64,000 nt of DNA, from positions 186,001 through 250,000 of the forward strand of contig NZ_POWF01000003.1 in NCBI RefSeq assembly GCF_002895005.1, given 5' to 3'. The stretch is from Hanstruepera neustonica (GTDB taxonomy: Bacteria > Bacteroidota > Bacteroidia > Flavobacteriales > Flavobacteriaceae). Shown one piece after another: positions 48,083 to 57,479 of the stretch. The notes below the pieces were generated by a model. The model ran no database searches. It was not told where the DNA came from and saw only the letters and a list, made by a program, of their open reading frames with translations. Every line of letters begins with the position of its first letter. Position 1 is the stretch's first letter. The position numbers and the translations under genes were made by a program.

Positions 48083-50152
48083 ATGAAGAATTTAATTACT
48101 ATAATTATTTTCCTATCTGTTTTTACTGGTTTTTCTCAAACCATGGAACAGGACAGTCTTACTATTCAGTTAGCTTTTCAAAAATCTGATACCTCTAAAG
48201 TCAAAACATCCTTACGACTTGTCAAGGTGCTTTATAATCAAGGTGATTATAGCAAAGCATTGCAATATATTGCACAAAGTGAGAAGTTATCCAATGATTT
48301 AAATTACGAAAAAGGTATAGCCGAAATAACCTATTACAAGGCCTTGATTTACGCCAAAAAGAATGACTACATCAATGCCATTGCCAATTATGCCAAATCC
48401 AAAGAGTTATTCTTGGCACAACAAGACACCCTCAACGTTGCTAAAGTCAATAACAGTATTGGTTTAATAGAAATTGAACGCGGTAATTATGCTAAAGGTT
48501 TAGAGTATTCCCTTTCTGCTATTGAAGAATTAGAAAAGCGTAATCTCAAAAGAGAACTCTGTTCAGCATATAAAAATTTAGCTACGGCTTACAATAAAAC
48601 AAATGATCGTACCAAATCAATTGAATTCAATTTAAAAAGACTTGAAGTTGAAAAAGATTTGAATAACGAAGCCGGTATCATCAATACGCATAAAGCATTA
48701 GCGGAATTGTATTCTCAAGAAAAGGAAAACCGCAAAGCCATAGAATATTACGAAAAAGTTCTGGATGCCATTGGTACTGAAAACGATTCTTTAAGAGGTG
48801 AAATTTTACCGCGTTTAGGTGGTGAATATTTATATTTTAAAGATTTTGAACAAGCTTCAGCCTACCTAATAGAAGGCTTACAACTTAATAGAAAAACCAA
48901 CAATCAATTGGGTCTTTTAATTTCGTTAAACAATTTAGGAAAACTGAACATTCAGGAAAGACGTGTAAAACTGGCCGATATTCGATTGAATGAAGCCGGA
49001 AATATCGCCGAATCAATTGATAACAAACCTGAATTACTGAAAAATTTAGCATTAAGAAGGCAATTAGATTCTACCAACAGAAACTTTGAACGGGCTTTTA
49101 AATGGCAACGTGATTATTACGAGTTGAAAAAAGAGCTTGATGATGAAAAAATCATAAAACCTTCGTATGCGTCTATTGATGAAGACGCCTTAAAAAGTCT
49201 CACTCAATCTAACACGAATACCAATTTAGCACTTGTTGAGGAACACAAAAAAGAGAATCTGGCCAATGAGAAAAAACTTAAAGATCTCAAATTATTAGTT
49301 TATGCTCTGGTTGCATTGACTGCAATTGTTATTGTATTTTTTATTTTAACCTATGTCAAACGAAACAGCAATCTGCAATACACTCGTGAACTGGAAGACA
49401 AAAATAAAAAAATTGAATTACAGAACGAGGCTATTTTAGAACAAACCAAGCATTTGGAGGACATTAATAAGGTTAAAGACAAATTATTTTCTATTGTATC
49501 CCATGACTTAAAAGATTCCTTATCGTCCATTAAAGGGTTTATCGATTTATTAAAAGATGATCAATTATCACAAAGTGAATTCAACAGCTTGATTCCAGAA
49601 TTAAGTGAAAATGCCAACAACGCATCCATGTTGTTATTCAACTTATTAAACTGGTCAAAATCTCAAATGCAATCTTTAGAGTCTAATCCATCATTATTTG
49701 ATATTCAAGAAGTTTTTGAAGAAAAAGTTCAGTTGTTGGAGCAAAAAATGGACAAGAAAGGCATCCTATTAAGAAATAAAACCCTTCGCGATTTTGTTTA
49801 TGCGGACAGAAGCATGATTGAAATTGTTATTCAAAACCTATTGACCAACGCTATTAAGTTTAGCAAAGAAGGTGATACCATTACTATTTCAAATCATATT
49901 AGCAGTGGTAAATCAATCATTAGTATTTCAGATACAGGAGTTGGTATTTCACCAGAAAATCAGAAAAAATTATTCAAAAGCAGCACGTTTACCACTATCG
50001 GTACTGGAAACGAAAAAGGTACCGGTCTTGGTTTGAGTATCTGTAAAGAGCTTGTGGATTTAAATCACGGAAAAATTTGGGTAGAAAGTGACCTAAACAA
50101 GGGCAGTACTTTCTATGTCGAGCTTCCTAAATCAAATCCTCAAAATACCTAA
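48083..50152 (+). CDS. TPR-containing membrane sensor histidine kinase
   Basis: The 689-residue product has a Sec signal peptide (IIIFLSVFTGFSQ), a periplasmic domain of tetratricopeptide repeats (about 25-340; for example GDYSKALQYIAQSEKL, GNYAKGLEYSLSAI, ENRKAIEYYEKVL), one membrane helix (about 404-424, LLVYALVALTAIVIVFFIL) and a short coiled coil. The kinase core follows: H box FSIVSHDLKDSLSSI (histidine about 474), N box NLLTNAIKFS, G1 DTGVGIS, G2 GTGLGLSICKEL. All catalytic motifs are intact. No response regulator gene is adjacent, so it is an orphan kinase. It ends one base before the convergent CtlX-like gene. Confidence 0.93.
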   Translation: MKNLITIIIFLSVFTGFSQTMEQDSLTIQLAFQKSDTSKVKTSLRLVKVLYNQGDYSKALQYIAQSEKLSNDLNYEKGIAEITYYKALIYAKKNDYINAIANYAKSKELFLAQQDTLNVAKVNNSIGLIEIERGNYAKGLEYSLSAIEELEKRNLKRELCSAYKNLATAYNKTNDRTKSIEFNLKRLEVEKDLNNEAGIINTHKALAELYSQEKENRKAIEYYEKVLDAIGTENDSLRGEILPRLGGEYLYFKDFEQASAYLIEGLQLNRKTNNQLGLLISLNNLGKLNIQERRVKLADIRLNEAGNIAESIDNKPELLKNLALRRQLDSTNRNFERAFKWQRDYYELKKELDDEKIIKPSYASIDEDALKSLTQSNTNTNLALVEEHKKENLANEKKLKDLKLLVYALVALTAIVIVFFILTYVKRNSNLQYTRELEDKNKKIELQNEAILEQTKHLEDINKVKDKLFSIVSHDLKDSLSSIKGFIDLLKDDQLSQSEFNSLIPELSENANNASMLLFNLLNWSKSQMQSLESNPSLFDIQEVFEEKVQLLEQKMDKKGILLRNKTLRDFVYADRSMIEIVIQNLLTNAIKFSKEGDTITISNHISSGKSIISISDTGVGISPENQKKLFKSSTFTTIGTGNEKGTGLGLSICKELVDLNHGKIWVESDLNKGSTFYVELPKSNPQNT

Positions 50153-51085
50153 TCAGGCTTTAGGCAAAAACACTTCTGCCATCATACATCGGGCACTGCC
50201 GCCACCACAGGTTTCAATGGTTTCAAGAGAGCTGTAAACAATTGGGCAGAATTTTTCTATTTCAGCTATTTGAGATTTCGTTAAACTATTATATGCCGAT
50301 TCACTCATTACTAAATAACGCTGATTCAAATGCCCTTGCACCTGTAACATATTACCTGCAAATTGATGCATTTGCGATTCAGTAATGGCAATAATGGCTT
50401 TGCCATCTTCCTTTAGGCTTTTAACAACTTGTTTTCGTTCTTTTTTATCATCAATACTATCCAAACATATGACCGCAAACTTTTCAGCCAAACACATCAT
50501 GACATTAGTATGATATATTGGTAGCCGCTTACCATCTACCGTTTGATTGGCAGTAAACACAATGGGTGAATATTCAAAATCCTCACAAAATTCAATGAAT
50601 AAATCTTCATCTGCTCTTGGTGACAATGCGCAGTAAGCCTTATGGTTTATTCTGTCCAACAGCAAACTTCCAGTTCCCTCCAAAAAAATCCCCTCGTCTT
50701 CAGCACTGGTATAATCAATGATATTTTCAATTTTAAATCCTTCTTGCTCCAATCTAATAAACACCTCATCCCGTCTCTCTTTTCGTCTATTTTCAGCAAA
50801 CATAGGGTATAGCGCTACGTCACCATTTTCATGAAAACTCACCCAATTATTAGGGAAAATGGAATCAGGTGTATCCATTAATTTATCATCATTTTCAACA
50901 ATCACATGAACTCCCACAGCAAGCAATTTATCAACAAAGGCATCAAATTCTTCTTGGGCCTTTTTATTAATTTCAGCATTTTTGATATTTAAATCTTCCT
51001 GAAAATAATTATTAACGGCAGTTTGTTCATTCATCCTGAAGTTAACTGGACGAATCATTAAAATGGTATTTGTTGTTTGATGCAT
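50153..51085 (-). CDS. CtlX-like amidinohydrolase (citrulline/arginine-related)
   Basis: The 310-residue protein belongs to the guanidino-group-modifying superfamily (arginine deiminase, dimethylarginine hydrolase). Visible motifs are MIRPVNFRMNEQTAVNN, TPDSIFPNNWVSFHENG, LEGTGSLLLDR, the histidine in PIYHTNVMMC and the C-terminal catalytic cysteine in ETCGGGSARCMMAEVF. Members of this type are often annotated as CtlX, citrulline utilisation hydrolase; activity here is not proven. The gene stands alone, convergent with the histidine kinase gene. Confidence 0.85.
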   Translation of the reverse strand: MHQTTNTILMIRPVNFRMNEQTAVNNYFQEDLNIKNAEINKKAQEEFDAFVDKLLAVGVHVIVENDDKLMDTPDSIFPNNWVSFHENGDVALYPMFAENRRKERRDEVFIRLEQEGFKIENIIDYTSAEDEGIFLEGTGSLLLDRINHKAYCALSPRADEDLFIEFCEDFEYSPIVFTANQTVDGKRLPIYHTNVMMCLAEKFAVICLDSIDDKKERKQVVKSLKEDGKAIIAITESQMHQFAGNMLQVQGHLNQRYLVMSESAYNSLTKSQIAEIEKFCPIVYSSLETIETCGGGSARCMMAEVFLPKA

Positions 51086-51178
51086 AGTTGTCTAAAATTA
51101 TGCAAAATTACTTTTTTTTAAAATGAAAATCACTGGTACAAAACAATAAAATTGCTAAATTGAGATAAATTACTTTTG

Positions 51179-51688
51179 ATGAAACATCTATTCATTATCA
51201 TACTAATTCCTATATGTTTCTGGTCTTGTGAAAAAGACAAGGAAATTAGTTCCATAAACCCTGTAAACTGGGAGAAACGACGTGTTACAGCACCTATTAA
51301 TGATAGTTTAAAAAATGGACAAAGCTATTTGCCCGTTTATTCAGAAATCTATAGTGAATCCGAACATCTAACTGTTAATCTTACTGCTACTGTAAGCTTA
51401 AGAAACATCAATCCACACGAATCCATTTATCTTAAAAAGGCTTCATATTACGATACCAAAGGAAACCTCATCCGTACATATTTTGACTTTCCCATTGACA
51501 TCAAACCATTAGAAACCATAGAAATTGTAATTGATGAAAGAGATACAACGGGTGGCCCTGGTGCTAATTTTGTGTTTGATTGGGCCACTAAAGCAGACTT
51601 ACATGAACCGTTTTTTGAAGCTGTCATGATTTCAACCATCGGCCAATTGGGTATTTCATTCACAACTCAAGGTATTGCCATAAACTAA
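51179..51688 (+). CDS. DUF3124 lipoprotein
   Basis: From ATG 51179 the 169-residue product has a lipobox (CFWSCEKD) and a DUF3124 body: GQSYLPVYSEIYSESEHLTVN, TVSLRNINPHESIYLKKASYYD, PLETIEIVIDERDTTGGPGANFVFDW. The family is of unknown function, with an immunoglobulin-like beta pattern. A TACTTTTG sequence directly abuts the start codon and is not accepted as a promoter. The next gene follows after 14 bases on the same strand. Confidence 0.83.
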   Translation: MKHLFIIILIPICFWSCEKDKEISSINPVNWEKRRVTAPINDSLKNGQSYLPVYSEIYSESEHLTVNLTATVSLRNINPHESIYLKKASYYDTKGNLIRTYFDFPIDIKPLETIEIVIDERDTTGGPGANFVFDWATKADLHEPFFEAVMISTIGQLGISFTTQGIAIN

Positions 51689-51702
51689 TCTTTTATCCAA
51701 TA

Positions 51703-52401
51703 ATGAAAAAAGAACAAATTAATGATATTATTGGTTGGGATATTGTGAACTGGTCCAAAAGCTTTGATTTTTGGAATAAACATTTAGATGTTAAGGACAA
51801 AGGCTATAAATGCCTTGAATTAGGTGCCAGACAAGGAGGTCTATCGCTTTGGTTGGCTTTAAATAATAACCAAGTCATTTGTTCTGATGTGAGTTACACC
51901 GACCAGCAACATGAATTGGATAAAACAATTGCGCTACATCAAAAACACGGATGTGATCAACATATTCGCTACGAAGCCATAGACGCTTCTAACATACCGT
52001 ATGAAAATCATTTTGATTTGGTCGTATTTAAATCGGTTTTAGGTGGTGTTAGCATAGACACAGGCAAACGTTTGGAACAACAAACAATCGATTCAATCTA
52101 TAAAAGCTTAAAACCAGGTGGACGTGTTGTTTTTATTGAAAACCTTGAAGGTTCATTTTTACATATGTATGCTCGCAAAAAATTTGTGGGCTGGGGAAGC
52201 AAATGGTATTATATGAAGTTAAAGGCCTTGGTCAACTTATTTGATTCATATAAAAGTCTAAAATACCATACGGTCGGATTCTTTGGGGCTTTTGGAAAAT
52301 CTGAAAAACAACGTCAAATTCTTGGTCATTTCGACACCCTAATTGAAAGGATGGTACCAAAAGACAATCGCTACATCATGATTGGCATAGCAGAAAAATG
52401 A
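51703..52401 (+). CDS. SAM-dependent methyltransferase
   Basis: This class I methyltransferase has 232 residues. Motif I is seen as CLELGARQGGLSLWLAL, the acidic end of strand 2 as VICSDVSYTD, motif II/III as YEAIDASNIPYENHFDLVVFKSVLGG, and SLKPGGRVVFIENLEG follows, with a C-terminal helical/aromatic part (HMYARKKFVGWGSKWYYMKLK). Substrate unknown; the fold resembles enzymes acting on small molecules or lipids. It starts 14 bases after the DUF3124 gene and converges with the SDR gene. Confidence 0.88.
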   Translation: MKKEQINDIIGWDIVNWSKSFDFWNKHLDVKDKGYKCLELGARQGGLSLWLALNNNQVICSDVSYTDQQHELDKTIALHQKHGCDQHIRYEAIDASNIPYENHFDLVVFKSVLGGVSIDTGKRLEQQTIDSIYKSLKPGGRVVFIENLEGSFLHMYARKKFVGWGSKWYYMKLKALVNLFDSYKSLKYHTVGFFGAFGKSEKQRQILGHFDTLIERMVPKDNRYIMIGIAEK

Positions 52402-52402
52402 A

Positions 52403-53086
52403 TTAAGGTGTCGAATTGGAAACCTGAAGTGTTTTGCCATTGAAGAATTTATGCCCATTCAATACAAAATCTGATATATAGTTCGCCATTTCTAAAGCAG
52501 TTGTCGGTGCTTGATAACCTGGAAAGGCCTCTTCCAACATTTCCGTTTGAACAGCACCCAAAGCTAACGCATTAAATGATATCCCTGAATCTTTATATTC
52601 CTCGGCCAATAATTCTGTTAATGTAATGACAGCGCCTTTACTGGAACTGTAAGCCGCTAATCCAGGAAACTTGACACTGCCCTGAATGCCACCCATAGAA
52701 CTTATGGTTACAACATGACCTCTATCCTTCATAAATGGTAAAACCGTCCGAATCATTTCTGAAACACCAAAAACATTAGTACGATATACCATTTCAAAAT
52801 CCGTTATAGAGGTTTCTAAAAAAGGTTTGTTGAGTAATAATCCCGCATTGTTGACCAATGCATCCACATGTCCCCATTCATGGCTTATAAATTCCGAAAC
52901 CTTTTGATAATCATTTTGATTACATAAATCAAAAGCTATGGATGTGATGTTCTCAAAATGCAAGTTGTTGACTGGCTGTGCATTTCTTGAAAGTGCTAAA
53001 ACATGATATCCCTGCTTGGCAAATAAGTGTACCAACTCAAATCCAATTCCTCTGCTTGTACCAGTTACAATTATATTTTTACTCAT
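52403..53086 (-). CDS. Short-chain dehydrogenase/reductase
   Basis: The 227-residue protein has the SDR Rossmann motif TGTSRGIGFELVH, NNAGLL, the catalytic serine region TISSMGG and the YxxxK motif AAYSSSKGAVITL. Length and motifs fit the classical SDR group. Substrate unknown. Its start codon overlaps the end of the M28 peptidase gene within ATGAGTAA, so translation is probably coupled. Confidence 0.93.
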   Translation of the reverse strand: MSKNIIVTGTSRGIGFELVHLFAKQGYHVLALSRNAQPVNNLHFENITSIAFDLCNQNDYQKVSEFISHEWGHVDALVNNAGLLLNKPFLETSITDFEMVYRTNVFGVSEMIRTVLPFMKDRGHVVTISSMGGIQGSVKFPGLAAYSSSKGAVITLTELLAEEYKDSGISFNALALGAVQTEMLEEAFPGYQAPTTALEMANYISDFVLNGHKFFNGKTLQVSNSTP

Positions 53087-54083
53087 CTTTTAAAACAACT
53101 TCTTTAGTTTCTGCATTCATCATGCCTTCTATTGCTGGTAACATTTTAGCAACAAATGATGCCATGTGATCATAATCCATTTTATCTGGTTCATCATCAA
53201 CGTGATGGTAATAGTCAAAATTAGTGAAATCGAAAGTAGAAATGGCATGGGCCGGAATGTGTAAGGATTGATAAAATGGAAAATTATCGGACCTCATGAA
53301 TAAATTGAATTCTTTAGCTTGCTGAAAAAAACCAACAACTTCCTCTCCAGCATAACGGTTTAATGTTTCAGCAAAGTTAGACCGTTCGTAGCCACTCATA
53401 TAGGACATAGACATATCAGAAGATCTGGGCACACCTATCATTTCAAAATTAATCATGGTATAGGCATTAAAACCTTCATTTTTTAGGCGTTCGGCGAGGT
53501 GCGCTGAACCTTTCAACCCCATTTCTTCGGCAGCATACAAGGTTACCAAAATACTACGCTTGTTTGTTTTACTTTCTGCAAAATATCTAGCAAACTCCAT
53601 TGCAGCAATAGTTCCAGAAGCGTCATCATTGGCACCGTTAGCTATGTTATCACCGTTGACTTCTTTACCCAATCCAATATGATCATAATGCCCACCTAAA
53701 ATGATAAACTCGTTTTTAAGTTTAGGGTCATTCCCTTCAACCACACCAACAATATTGTAACCAATAATATCTTTTAATTTAAAGGTGTCACGATAACTTT
53801 CAAAGTAGGGCTGGATGTGATTCTTCCTTAAAAAATTTTCAATATAAACAGCTGCCAGCTCAATTCCTTCAGAGCCAGTTGCCCTTCCTCCCAACTCATC
53901 CGAAGCCAAATACTCCATGCTTTCTTGAATCGATTGTTTAATTTCAGCCTTGTTGGGCTCTACAACTTTTTTGCTTATAGTTTCTTGAACGGTATCTGTT
54001 TGCTGAATCTCTGGGTTTGTTGACTTGGTGGATTTACAACCAAATGCTAAAACCATGGCAAGGAGAATGATTATTTTTTTCAT
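53079..54083 (-). CDS. M28 family zinc aminopeptidase, lipoprotein
   Basis: The 334-residue product has a lipobox (VLAFGCKST). The M28 (PA-like, co-catalytic zinc) motifs are GGHYDHIGLG, NDDASGTIAAMEFA and YAAEEMGLKGSAHLAERL, followed by NFEMIGVP and HHVDDEPDKMDY for the last ligands. It should hydrolyse N-terminal residues or small peptides at the cell envelope. It overlaps the SDR gene by eight bases. A strong terminator upstream separates it from the pyruvate dehydrogenase genes. Confidence 0.94.
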   Translation of the reverse strand: MKKIIILLAMVLAFGCKSTKSTNPEIQQTDTVQETISKKVVEPNKAEIKQSIQESMEYLASDELGGRATGSEGIELAAVYIENFLRKNHIQPYFESYRDTFKLKDIIGYNIVGVVEGNDPKLKNEFIILGGHYDHIGLGKEVNGDNIANGANDDASGTIAAMEFARYFAESKTNKRSILVTLYAAEEMGLKGSAHLAERLKNEGFNAYTMINFEMIGVPRSSDMSMSYMSGYERSNFAETLNRYAGEEVVGFFQQAKEFNLFMRSDNFPFYQSLHIPAHAISTFDFTNFDYYHHVDDEPDKMDYDHMASFVAKMLPAIEGMMNAETKEVVLKDE

Positions 54084-54106
54084 CTATATTTTTTTAAAGT
54101 TTAAAG

Positions 54107-54142
54107 ATAAAAAATCCCACTTGAAATAATTCAAGTGGGATT
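54107..54142 (-). terminator. Intrinsic terminator after the pyruvate dehydrogenase genes
   Basis: AATCCCACTTGA / TCAAGTGGGATT with a six-base loop is followed on the minus strand by six T. It lies 25 bases past the E2 stop codon. Confidence 0.9.
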
Positions 54143-54166
54143 CGTATAATTTTCGGATAACTTCAC

Positions 54167-55813
54167 TTAAACCAACATGGTAATAGGGTTCTCGATATAA
54201 CCTTTCAAGGTCAATAAGAATTCAGCTCCTGTAGCCCCATCAACGGTTCTATGATCACATGCCATAGTAAGTTTCATGGTATGACCGACAACAATCTCAC
54301 CATTCTTAACAACCGGTTTTTCGACAATAGCTCCAACAGACAAAATCGCTGAATTTGGCTGATTAATAATGGATGTAAAGCTCTCAATACCAAACATACC
54401 TAAATTGGAAATAGTAAAGGTACTTCCTTCCATTTCTTGAGGTGTCAGTTTTTTATTTCTGGCTTTTACGGCGTAATCCTTGACAGCAGCTCCAATTTGT
54501 GGTAAACTCTGCTCATTTGCAAAACGCACAACAGGTACCACTAACCCATCTGGTACAGCAACAGCAACCCCAATGTGAACATGGTTATTTAATTGCATAC
54601 GATCATCAAACCATTGCGAATTAACCTGTGGATGCTTCTTAAGAGCTAAAGCACAAGCTTTTATAACAATATCGTTGAATGATATTTTGGTATCTGGAAT
54701 CGAATTGTATTGTTGACGGAACGCCATGGCATTTTCCATATCAAACTCCACATTCAAATAATAATGAGGTGCTGTGAATTTTGATTCGGCCAAACGTTTC
54801 GCAATGACCTTACGCATTTGTGAATGTTTCACTTTATCAAAATCCTCTTGACCCGTTGGTACAAATTTACCAACTGAAGCTGCAGATGAGGCAGCTGGGT
54901 TAAAGTTCTCTATATCTCGCTTGACTATACGACCATTTTCACCAGATCCGGCAACTTGTGATAAATTAATCCCGCGTTCTTCGGCCATTTTTTTAGCCAA
55001 AGGCGAAACAAACACTCTTCCATTAGTTACTGTTGGTTGCTTTTCTTCAGGCGCGTCAACTTTAGCTGGTGTTGATGTCGTTTCTTGTTTAGGCTCAACC
55101 TTTTTTGGTGCCTCCTCTTTTTTAGGTTCTGAAGATGTTCCTGCAGCTTTAAAGTTTTTAGCTACGTCAGAGACATCTGTTCCTGCAGGACCAATTATAG
55201 CCAAAAGGGCATCAACTTTAGCCGATTCTCCTTCCTGTAATCCAACATGTAAAAGCGTACCAGATTGAAATGATTCAAACTCCATTGTCGCTTTGTCCGT
55301 TTCTATTTCAGCCAAAATATCACCTTCTTCAACAGTATCACCTACTTTTTTCAACCAGGTAGCAACAGTTCCTTCTTCCATGGTATCACTCAAGCGTGGC
55401 ATGGTTACAACCGTAACACCTTCTGGTAAATCAACTGATTCACTACTTTGTGATTCTTTTGCGGAGTCCTCATCAGTACTCGAAGTTTCTTCTTTGTTTT
55501 CTACTTTTTTCGATTCTTTGTCTTCAGTTTTTTTCTCGGAGATTTGTCCGTTTAGCAAATCGGATATATCCTCTCCTTCATCACCAATAATAGCTAACAA
55601 TTCATCTACTTTAGTCGTTTCCCCTTCCTGAACACCAATATGCAATAAAGTGCCTTCATGGAAAGATTCAAACTCCATGGTGGCCTTATCGGTTTCTATT
55701 TCAGCCAGGATATCGCCTTCTTCAACCTTGTCACCCACTTTTTTCAACCAAGTAGCAACCGTTCCCTCTTCCATGGTATCACTCAAACGAGGCATGTTTA
55801 TAATCTCTGCCAT
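54167..55813 (-). CDS. pdhC: Pyruvate dehydrogenase E2 (dihydrolipoamide acetyltransferase), two lipoyl domains
   Basis: The E2 core of pyruvate dehydrogenase transfers the acetyl group to CoA. The 548-residue protein has two N-terminal lipoyl domains (about 1-80 and 135-215) with the lipoylated lysine in EIETDKATMEF of each, separated by acidic Glu/Ser/Lys linkers. A peripheral-subunit-binding domain follows (FVSPLAKKMAEERGINL, GSGENGRIVKRDI), then the acetyltransferase domain with the catalytic ACDHRTVDG near residue 520. The two lipoyl domains are very similar to each other. It starts three bases after the E1 alpha stop codon. The E1 beta and E3 genes are not here. Confidence 0.96.
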   Translation of the reverse strand: MAEIINMPRLSDTMEEGTVATWLKKVGDKVEEGDILAEIETDKATMEFESFHEGTLLHIGVQEGETTKVDELLAIIGDEGEDISDLLNGQISEKKTEDKESKKVENKEETSSTDEDSAKESQSSESVDLPEGVTVVTMPRLSDTMEEGTVATWLKKVGDTVEEGDILAEIETDKATMEFESFQSGTLLHVGLQEGESAKVDALLAIIGPAGTDVSDVAKNFKAAGTSSEPKKEEAPKKVEPKQETTSTPAKVDAPEEKQPTVTNGRVFVSPLAKKMAEERGINLSQVAGSGENGRIVKRDIENFNPAASSAASVGKFVPTGQEDFDKVKHSQMRKVIAKRLAESKFTAPHYYLNVEFDMENAMAFRQQYNSIPDTKISFNDIVIKACALALKKHPQVNSQWFDDRMQLNNHVHIGVAVAVPDGLVVPVVRFANEQSLPQIGAAVKDYAVKARNKKLTPQEMEGSTFTISNLGMFGIESFTSIINQPNSAILSVGAIVEKPVVKNGEIVVGHTMKLTMACDHRTVDGATGAEFLLTLKGYIENPITMLV

Positions 55814-55816
55814 AGC

Positions 55817-56815
55817 TTATAATTTATGTTGTAAAAATGGATAATCTTCCTGCTCATAAACAGTATCGTACATAACATTCTTTTCTGGCCAAGGTGATTC
55901 TTCAGCAAACTTTTCACATTCACTAACCAAATCTTTCACACGTTTATCAATTTTCTTAATATCGGCTTCAGTGGCATATTTCTTTTCAAGAATGATGTCT
56001 TTCACTTGCTCGATAGGATCTATTTTTTTGTACTCCTCTACTTCATCTTTAGTTCGGTAGTGTTGTGCATCACTCATAGAGTGACCACGATAACGATATG
56101 TTTTCATTTCCAAGAATGTTGGTCCATCACCTCTACGTGCTCTATCAATCGCTTCGTGCATGGCTTCCGCAACTTTTACCGGATTCATCCCATCAACAGG
56201 CCCACATGGCATTTCGTAACCTAAACCTAGCTTCCAAATATCTGTATGATTGGCCGTTCTTTCCACAGAAGTACCCATGGCATAACCATTATTTTCACAG
56301 ATAAATACAACCGGTAATTTCCAGTTCATTGCCATGTTAAAGGTTTCATGTAAAGATCCTTGTCTTACAGCACCATCGCCCATATAACATAAAGTTACAG
56401 CTCCTGTTTCGTTGTATTTATCTCCAAATGCCATACCTGCTCCCAAAGGAATTTGTCCACCAACAATACCGTGACCTCCATAGAAACCATGTTCCTTCGA
56501 GAATATGTGCATAGAACCACCTAATCCTTGAGATGTACCAGTAGCTTTACCATAAAGTTCTGCCATAACACGTTTTGGATCAACACCCATACCAATGGGT
56601 TGTACGTGATTTCTATATGCCGTGATCATTTTGTCTTTGGACAGGTCCATAGCGTGTAGCGCACCAGCCAAAACAGCTTCCTGACCATTATACAAGTGAA
56701 GAAAACCTCTCACTTTTTGTTGAATGTATACTGCAGCTAGTTTATCTTCAAACTTTCTCCAGAATAGCATGTCCTCATACCATTTCAGGTAAACTTCTTT
56801 CGTTATTTTTTGCAT
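55817..56815 (-). CDS. pdhA: Pyruvate dehydrogenase E1 component, alpha subunit
   Basis: E1 alpha binds thiamine diphosphate and, with E1 beta, decarboxylates pyruvate. The 332-residue protein has RGFLHLYNGQEAVLAG, GGSMHIFSKEHGFYGGHGIVGGQIP, and the thiamine-diphosphate motif CYMGDGAVRQGSLHETFNMA...ENNGYAMGTSVER, with the phosphorylation-loop-like YRYRGHSMSDAQHYRT. Length is normal. A TACTTTTG box on the minus strand (56851-56844) is the likely -7 element. It is followed by the E2 gene with three bases between; the E1 beta gene is not adjacent. Confidence 0.95.
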   Translation of the reverse strand: MQKITKEVYLKWYEDMLFWRKFEDKLAAVYIQQKVRGFLHLYNGQEAVLAGALHAMDLSKDKMITAYRNHVQPIGMGVDPKRVMAELYGKATGTSQGLGGSMHIFSKEHGFYGGHGIVGGQIPLGAGMAFGDKYNETGAVTLCYMGDGAVRQGSLHETFNMAMNWKLPVVFICENNGYAMGTSVERTANHTDIWKLGLGYEMPCGPVDGMNPVKVAEAMHEAIDRARRGDGPTFLEMKTYRYRGHSMSDAQHYRTKDEVEEYKKIDPIEQVKDIILEKKYATEADIKKIDKRVKDLVSECEKFAEESPWPEKNVMYDTVYEQEDYPFLQHKL

Positions 56816-56905
56816 TGATTACGTTAATTAAGTAAACGATTAACAAAAGTAACACTTTAGTTAGTAATGAAAAAACTGAAATTTGTAAAATTTGTTTCGA
56901 AAACG

Positions 56906-57388
56906 TTATAGAAAAGATTTATCAAAAACCAATGGTAATAAATTGGCCAAAGAATCAGACTTTACAACTTTTCCTGTTTCACCCATAAAGTAAATTTCAA
57001 TAGGAGCTTCTTGTTTAACCTCGTATTCAGCAATAGCTTGCCTGCAGGCTCCGCAAGGAGGAATTGGCGCAACAGTCTGCTTTTTTCTAGAGCCAGCAGT
57101 TAACGCCATGCGCATGATTTTGACATCTGGAAATTGAGATCCCGCATAATATATAGCGGTACGTTCGGCACAAAGACCTGACGGATAGGAGGCATTTTCC
57201 TGATTGTTCCCGGTAACAACCTCATCATTTTCCAGAAGCACTGCCGCACCCACGCTAAAATTAGAATAAGGTGCATAGGCCCTTTCCCTGGCCTTCATGG
57301 CCTCTTGCATTAAGGATTTCACATGTTCTGGAAGTTCATCAAAACTCTCATAGACCTGTAAAAATGACTCTATTTTGACTTCTTTCAT
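56906..57388 (-). CDS. cdd: Cytidine deaminase
   Basis: It deaminates cytidine and deoxycytidine to uridine and deoxyuridine in pyrimidine salvage. The 160-residue protein has the homotetrameric-type signature with zinc ligands: the CAERTAIYYA motif (cysteine and catalytic glutamate) and PIPPCGACRQAIAEY (two cysteines). PYSNFSVGAAVL and NASYPSGLCAERT are also typical. It is separated from porV upstream by a strong hairpin terminator and from pdhA by 90 bases. Confidence 0.95.
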   Translation of the reverse strand: MKEVKIESFLQVYESFDELPEHVKSLMQEAMKARERAYAPYSNFSVGAAVLLENDEVVTGNNQENASYPSGLCAERTAIYYAGSQFPDVKIMRMALTAGSRKKQTVAPIPPCGACRQAIAEYEVKQEAPIEIYFMGETGKVVKSDSLANLLPLVFDKSFL

Positions 57389-57427
57389 AGAAAAGTATAA
57401 TGACTAATTTAAGAAACAATTTTAGAC

Positions 57428-57458
57428 AAAAAAACTATTGCGAGTGCAATAGTTTTTG
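57428..57458 (-). terminator. Intrinsic terminator after porV
   Basis: AAAAACTATTGC / GCAATAGTTTTT with a four-base loop, followed by T runs on the minus strand, lies 22 bases past the porV stop codon. The plus-strand reading also has a T tract. Confidence 0.88.
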
Positions 57459-57479
57459 AGTTTTGTGTTTATATCATAT

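Noticed and set aside
51171-51178. TACTTTTG as a promoter of the DUF3124 gene
   Set aside because: It abuts the ATG directly, so transcription would start inside the coding sequence and remove the signal peptide start.
54921-55631. Two plus-strand open frames of 112-115 codons opposite the E2 gene
   Set aside because: They are antisense to the lipoyl domains and linkers, serine-rich by mirror of Glu/Lys codons, and without start context.
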